A program made the translations under genes and the position numbers. The notes beneath the pieces are model-generated. The model ran no database searches. It was not told the origin of the DNA and saw only the letters and a program-made list of their open reading frames with translations. From [Scytonema hofmanni] UTEX 2349 (GTDB taxonomy: Bacteria; Cyanobacteriota; Cyanobacteriia; Cyanobacteriales; Nostocaceae), in assembly GCF_000582685.1 (NCBI RefSeq), contig NZ_KK073765.1, positions 177,382 to 241,381 of the forward strand: a stretch of DNA of 64,000 nt, read 5' to 3'. Below, piece after piece: positions 59,986-64,000 of the stretch. Position 1 is the first letter of the stretch, and each line of letters begins with the position of its first letter.

Positions 59986-62778
59986 ATGACTCAAACCCCT
60001 TCCGTCAAAAGTCAACTTTTACAAGTTGATGGCATGGATTTCGGTAGCTGTGCCAAAACCATTGAAGCCAGCTTACTTTCATTACGCGGTGTGATGGAAG
60101 CTTCGGTGAGTTTTACAACTGCAAAAGTCAAAATATCCTATGACTCGGCTCTTTTGAGCGAAGCTGAAATTAGAAATCGCATAACTGCTTTGGGTTATAC
60201 GGTTAAAATAAGCAGTGAAGTAAAGCCGCATAATCACACTCAATGCTGTGACATCGACCACAACCATGTTGAAGTGGCTTCCACTAAAAAGATACAGGCA
60301 CAAATCGGGGGCATGGACTGTGGCAGTTGTGCCAAAACAGTTGAGGTTGGCTTGCAGCAAATCACAGGGGTTTTGTCGGCATCGGTCAGCTTTGCCACTG
60401 AAAGAATGCAGGTATCTTACGACCCGCAAGAGGTTAATGAAAAGGCAATTTATGACCGTGTTCGCACTCTAGGTTATACGGTTGAACAGAGTAGTGAGGT
60501 CAAGCCCCACAATCACACCAATTCCTGTAATGGCGACCAAAACCACAACCATGACCACAAACACGTCGAAGTAGCTTCTGCTAAAAGCCTACAAGTGAAA
60601 GTTAACGGAATGGATTGCGGCAGTTGTGCTAAGACGATTGAGGTCGGCTTGCAGCAGATGGCAGGGGTAAGGGATGTATCGGTTAACTTTGCTCTTGAAC
60701 GATTGCAACTGTTTTATGACCCAACTGTTGTGAGTGAGACAGCGATCGCTAGCAGAATTAAGAGTCTGGGCTATACGGTTGGGGAGAGTTTTGAGGCAGG
60801 TTCCCAGCGTCACACCCACAACGACGATTGCCAGAATCATGATCATAACCATAATCACGCTCATCCAGTCTCCAAGCCCTCTCAAAATTCGGCGACCACA
60901 AACTGGAAATTCTGGATTAGCAACCGCCGGGGACAAAGCGTAATTTTAGCGGGAATGGGGTTGATTTTGGGCTTAATCGCTCAACATTTAGCGTTACCTG
61001 TCTGGATAGCACGGGGTTTTTATGGTGTCGGCATTGTCATTGCTGGCTATCCTATAGCACGGGCAGGTTTGTTTGAATTGCGCTTGCGCCGCGCCGATAT
61101 GAATCTGCTGATGACCATTTCGGTGATTGGGGCAGTGATTTTAGGAGACTGGTTTGAAGGAACACTTGTTCTGTTTTTGTTCTCTTTAGGTACAACACTG
61201 CAAGTTTTCACCTTTGGTCGCACGCGCAATGCTATCCGCGCCCTGATGGATTTGACTCCACCGACTGCTACCGTCAAACGGGGAAATAAAGAAGTTACTG
61301 TAACCGTTGAAAGTGTTCAAGTTGGGGAAATTCTGACGATTCGACCGGGACAGCGCGTGGCATTGGATGGTGTAGTCGTTTCTGGGACAAGTGCCATTGA
61401 CCAATCTCCAATTACGGGAGAATCAATCCCAGAAGATAAAGCTGCTGGCGATACTGTCTATGCTGGGACGTTGAATCAATCAGGTTTTTTAGAAGTTAAA
61501 GTTACCCACACGACGAACGATACCAGCGTTGCCAAAATTATCAATCTGGTGGAACAAGCCCAAGGAAGCCGCGCTCCTTCTCAGCAGTGGGTGGATAAGT
61601 TTGCAGAAGTTTACACCCCAATTGTGATTTTGATAGCGATCGCTATTACCCTGATTCCACCTTTGGCATTTGCTCAACCTTTTAACGTCTGGTTCTATCG
61701 GGCGCTGGTTATGTTGGTAATCGCCTGTCCTTGTGCCTTAGTGATTTCTACCCCGGTTTCGATTGTCAGCGCTATTGGTGCTGCGACTCGCAAAGGTGTT
61801 TTGTTCAAAGGAGGTGATGCACTGGAGAAAGCCGGACATCTTACGACGCTTGCCTTTGATAAAACTGGTACAATTACGCAAGGGCTACCCGTAGTACAGA
61901 AGGTTTATGATTTTGGCAAGGTGAATGCAGATATGGTGTTTCAGGTGGCTGCTAGTTTGGAACAGCAGTCGGAACATCCTTTAGGGAAAGCAATTGTCCA
62001 AGCTGCTAAATCGAAATCAATAGAGTTACAGACTCCATCCAAGTTTACGGCGCTACCTGGTAAAGGAATTGAGGCAAAAATTGGTGATTCACTTTACTTG
62101 GTCGGTAATCGGCGTTTGTTTGCTGACCGGGGTATTCTTTTATCAGTAGATGCTGAATCAAAATTGGTGGAGATTGAAAATTTTGGTCAAACCCCTGTGC
62201 TGGTGGGAAATGAGACAGGATTGTTGGGTGCTGTTGCCCTAGCAGATGGATTACGATTAGAGGCTTCTGAGGCAGTGCGAAGTCTGAAACGAGTCGGGTT
62301 GAAAAGATTAGTGATGCTGACGGGCGATCGCGCTGCTGTTGCAAAACAGATTGGTCAACAGGTTAACATTAACGAATATTACGCAGAATTGTTGCCAGAA
62401 GATAAGCTGCAAGCGATTCAAAAGCTGCGTCGGGATGGGGTTGTAGGTATGGTTGGAGATGGCATTAATGATGCACCAGCCCTGGCTGCGGCAGATGTTA
62501 GCTTTGCTGTGGGTGGAATTGATATTGCCATAGAGACGGCAGATGTCGTGTTGGTAGGAAGTGACTTGAGACGACTTGCCTATGCAGTAAATTTAAGCCG
62601 CCGCACTGTATCTGTGATTCAACAGAATGTAGTCTTTTCCTTGGTGACAAAGGCATTATTTCTACTTTTGGCGACGTTTGGGTTTGTCGGGTTAGCTGTT
62701 GCTGTCTTGGCAGATACAGGAACTTCTTTGTTGGTTACGGCAAATGGAATGCGGCTATTTAGAACTAAGGAGGAGTGA
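59986..62778 (+). CDS. P1B-type Zn/Cd/Pb-exporting ATPase with three HMA domains
   Basis: A 930-residue heavy-metal ATPase. Three N-terminal HMA domains start at residues about 10, 100 and 195, with metal motifs GMDFGSC, GMDCGSC and GMDCGSC and histidine-rich linkers (HNHDHKH and HNHDHNHNHAHP). The membrane part has the CPC motif (VIACPCALVIS, about 580), the phosphorylation site AFDKTGTITQG (about 625), SEHPLGKA (about 664) and MVGDGINDAPALA (about 824). This resembles AztA and ZiaA, which pump zinc, cadmium or lead out of the cytosol. The first HMA lacks one cysteine. It is divergent from the SmtB-type repressor and followed by a CDF exporter. Confidence 0.85.
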   Translation: MTQTPSVKSQLLQVDGMDFGSCAKTIEASLLSLRGVMEASVSFTTAKVKISYDSALLSEAEIRNRITALGYTVKISSEVKPHNHTQCCDIDHNHVEVASTKKIQAQIGGMDCGSCAKTVEVGLQQITGVLSASVSFATERMQVSYDPQEVNEKAIYDRVRTLGYTVEQSSEVKPHNHTNSCNGDQNHNHDHKHVEVASAKSLQVKVNGMDCGSCAKTIEVGLQQMAGVRDVSVNFALERLQLFYDPTVVSETAIASRIKSLGYTVGESFEAGSQRHTHNDDCQNHDHNHNHAHPVSKPSQNSATTNWKFWISNRRGQSVILAGMGLILGLIAQHLALPVWIARGFYGVGIVIAGYPIARAGLFELRLRRADMNLLMTISVIGAVILGDWFEGTLVLFLFSLGTTLQVFTFGRTRNAIRALMDLTPPTATVKRGNKEVTVTVESVQVGEILTIRPGQRVALDGVVVSGTSAIDQSPITGESIPEDKAAGDTVYAGTLNQSGFLEVKVTHTTNDTSVAKIINLVEQAQGSRAPSQQWVDKFAEVYTPIVILIAIAITLIPPLAFAQPFNVWFYRALVMLVIACPCALVISTPVSIVSAIGAATRKGVLFKGGDALEKAGHLTTLAFDKTGTITQGLPVVQKVYDFGKVNADMVFQVAASLEQQSEHPLGKAIVQAAKSKSIELQTPSKFTALPGKGIEAKIGDSLYLVGNRRLFADRGILLSVDAESKLVEIENFGQTPVLVGNETGLLGAVALADGLRLEASEAVRSLKRVGLKRLVMLTGDRAAVAKQIGQQVNINEYYAELLPEDKLQAIQKLRRDGVVGMVGDGINDAPALAAADVSFAVGGIDIAIETADVVLVGSDLRRLAYAVNLSRRTVSVIQQNVVFSLVTKALFLLLATFGFVGLAVAVLADTGTSLLVTANGMRLFRTKEE

Positions 62779-62788
62779 GGATTAAGCA

Positions 62789-63712
62789 ATGGCACATAAC
62801 CACAGTCAGGGGCATCACGGACACGAACACGGAACTGGTAACTATAATCGCGCCTTTATAATTGGTATTGTTCTCAATATGGGGTTTGTGATTGTTGAAG
62901 CAGTTTATGGCTATTTGGGACACTCTGTTGCCCTCATTGCCGATGCAGGTCACAATCTAAGTGATGTGTTGGGATTGCTACTTGCTTGGGGAGCAAGTGT
63001 CCTTACTCGCCGTCCTCCCACCGGGCGCTATACTTACGGATTGCGTCGTTCTTCAATCTTGGCATCTCTTATTAACGCGCTCGTTCTTCTCTTAGCAATG
63101 GGTGCGATCGCTTGGGAAGCGCTCCGCCGCTTTAACGAACCTAGCTCAGTATCGGGGGGTATAGTTATCGGCGTTGCCGTGGTCGGAATTATTATTAACA
63201 CGGTTACTGCATTAATGTTCCTGTCGGGTCGCCAGCAGGACTTAAACCTGAGGGGAGCATTTCTGCATATGGCGGCTGATGCTGGCGTTTCTTTGGGGGT
63301 TGTATTAGCTGGCATTGCCATTGTTTATACAGGCTGGCTGTGGTTTGACCCTGTTGTGAGTTTAATTATTGTGGTAGTGGTAGTAGTTGGCACTTGGCAA
63401 TTGTTGAAAGATTCTGTGAATTTGGCATTGGATGCCGTGCCAGACTCTATTGAGCCACAAGCTGTGCAAATGTATCTAGCGGAGCGCCCTAGTGTGGTGC
63501 AAGTTCATGACTTGCATATCTGGGCAATGAGTACGACAGAGATAGCTCTAACCGCCCATCTCGTCATACCCTCTGGTCATCCTGGTGATGATTTTCTCTT
63601 TCAGATTTCTAAAGAGCTTCATGACCATTTCGGCATTGAACACACCACCCTCCAGATAGAAATTGGCGATCCAAGTTCTTCATGTTCTCTGGCACAAGAC
63701 AATGTTGTTTAA
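62789..63712 (+). CDS. CDF-family zinc/cadmium exporter (CzcD-like)
   Basis: A 307-residue cation diffusion facilitator. The His-rich N-terminus (HNHSQGHHGHEHG) is followed by six helices. The metal site in helix 2 is HSVALIADAGHNLSDVLG and in helix 5 MAADAGVSLGVVL. The C-terminal cytosolic domain (VQVHDLHIWAMSTTEIALT) has the usual CDF fold. The gap to the ATPase stop is 10 bp with an AGGAGGAGTGAGG ribosome site, so they are co-transcribed and controlled by the same repressor. It exports zinc or related ions by proton exchange. Confidence 0.85.
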   Translation: MAHNHSQGHHGHEHGTGNYNRAFIIGIVLNMGFVIVEAVYGYLGHSVALIADAGHNLSDVLGLLLAWGASVLTRRPPTGRYTYGLRRSSILASLINALVLLLAMGAIAWEALRRFNEPSSVSGGIVIGVAVVGIIINTVTALMFLSGRQQDLNLRGAFLHMAADAGVSLGVVLAGIAIVYTGWLWFDPVVSLIIVVVVVVGTWQLLKDSVNLALDAVPDSIEPQAVQMYLAERPSVVQVHDLHIWAMSTTEIALTAHLVIPSGHPGDDFLFQISKELHDHFGIEHTTLQIEIGDPSSSCSLAQDNVV

Positions 63713-63795
63713 ATGACAGTCTCGCTGATCTCACCCCTAGTAAGAACTATCCTTTAAAAATTCAACAATAATCAAAGAGGCGGAAGCAAAACCAT

Positions 63796-63930
63796 TCAAC
63801 GACTGCGGCGACGGTAGCGCAGGTAAGAGATTATAGTGACCACTACCATTACCACAAGGGCTGGAATCAACACATAATGAAGATATCCAGCCAATGCCCC
63901 TAGCCCTAAAGCTCCTAACGTAATTATCAA
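63796..63930 (-). pseudogene. MerF-like mercury transporter, N-terminally truncated
   Basis: Minus-strand reading of about 44 codons ending at the stop 63798-63796: TLGALGLGALAGYLHYVLIP, ALVVMVVVTIISYLRY and a basic RRRSR end. This matches the second helix of MerF-type mercuric transporters (LSALTGYLDYVLLPALAIF in the known family). The first helix and its cysteines are missing because a repeat with the AGGACTTACGCA terminus starts at 63932. The gene was probably cut by that repeat. Confidence 0.6.
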
Positions 63931-64000
63931 CAGGACTTACGCAACTGGCACAAAAGTCTCGTTGCGGCACAGCCGCAACATTGATCATAGAAAACTGTAA
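63931..64000. repeat. Start of a MITE-like repeat, cut by window end
   Basis: Begins CAGGACTTACGCA, the same terminus as the element at 56995-57187, and continues to the end of the window. The other end is not visible. Confidence 0.5.

Noticed and set aside
60082..60429. Minus-strand ORFs inside the P-type ATPase gene
   Set aside because: They are mirror readings of the repeated HMA domains and histidine-rich linkers, with no support of their own.
63737..63988. 83-codon minus-strand ORF near the right end
   Set aside because: Its frame is not protein-like. A neighbouring frame of the same strand encodes the MerF-like fragment.

Overview
The window looks like part of a large plasmid, or a plasmid-like accessory region, from a filamentous, probably Nostoc/Anabaena-type, cyanobacterium. 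The evidence is scattered HIP1 octamers (GCGATCGC), heptameric short tandem repeats, Nostoc-style palindromic repeats, many decayed insertion sequences, a conjugation-type gene cluster and cargo of defence and metal-resistance genes. No rRNA, tRNA, CRISPR array or replication initiator was recognised.

1-12.8 kb (minus strand, transcribed right to left): a type IV secretion / conjugation operon. From its start it encodes a VirB2-like pilin precursor, VirB3-like protein, VirB4 ATPase, VirB5/TrbJ-like protein, VirB6/TrbL-like membrane protein, VirB8-like protein, VirB10-like channel protein, VirB9-like secreted protein, an unknown 526-aa membrane protein, and a VirD4/TraG coupling ATPase that runs off the left edge. 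Only the two ATPases are certain by motif. The other assignments rest on order, size and topology.

13.4-24.8 kb: plasmid accessory genes. These include a Ycf46-like AAA+ ATPase overlapping a membrane DUF192 protein, a stand-alone restriction-endonuclease-like protein, a Macro-like/SLOG fusion protein followed by small ORFs, a phage Gp157-like protein, a retropepsin-like pair, a GNAT pair and two diverged copies of a plasmid gene, one frameshifted.

24.8-26.7 kb: an intact-ended IS4-type element (terminal inverted repeats, 10-bp target duplication) sits inside an older IS110-type transposase remnant.

26.8-38.7 kb: a defence island. Its core is a compact three-gene pPIWI-RE operon (PD-(D/E)XK nuclease, DinG-like helicase, prokaryotic PIWI protein with conserved R/E). 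It is divergent from an XRE-ImmA/IrrE regulator-protease, and an AIPR-family abortive-infection protein and a tyrosine recombinase follow.

38.7-47.4 kb: a transposon graveyard. It contains a DUF5674 gene fragment, IS5-, IS4- and ISAs1-type remnants, an aminotransferase truncated by ISAs1, an IsrB (OMEGA, RNA-guided nickase family) gene with a candidate omega-RNA directly upstream, an intact DUF5674 gene, and fragments of an ABC ATPase and an MFS carrier.

47.5-64 kb: a metal and stress resistance region. It holds an RppA/RppB (NrsR/NrsS-like) two-component system divergent from a HupE-type metal permease, a membrane anchor protein and an RND pump remnant. Next come SMI1/KNR4, AzoR and SigJ-type ECF41 genes, then CbtB and an NrsD-like MFS exporter with a His-rich tail. 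The region ends with an SmtB-family repressor divergent from a triple-HMA Zn/Cd/Pb-type P1B ATPase and CDF exporter, and a truncated MerF-like gene.
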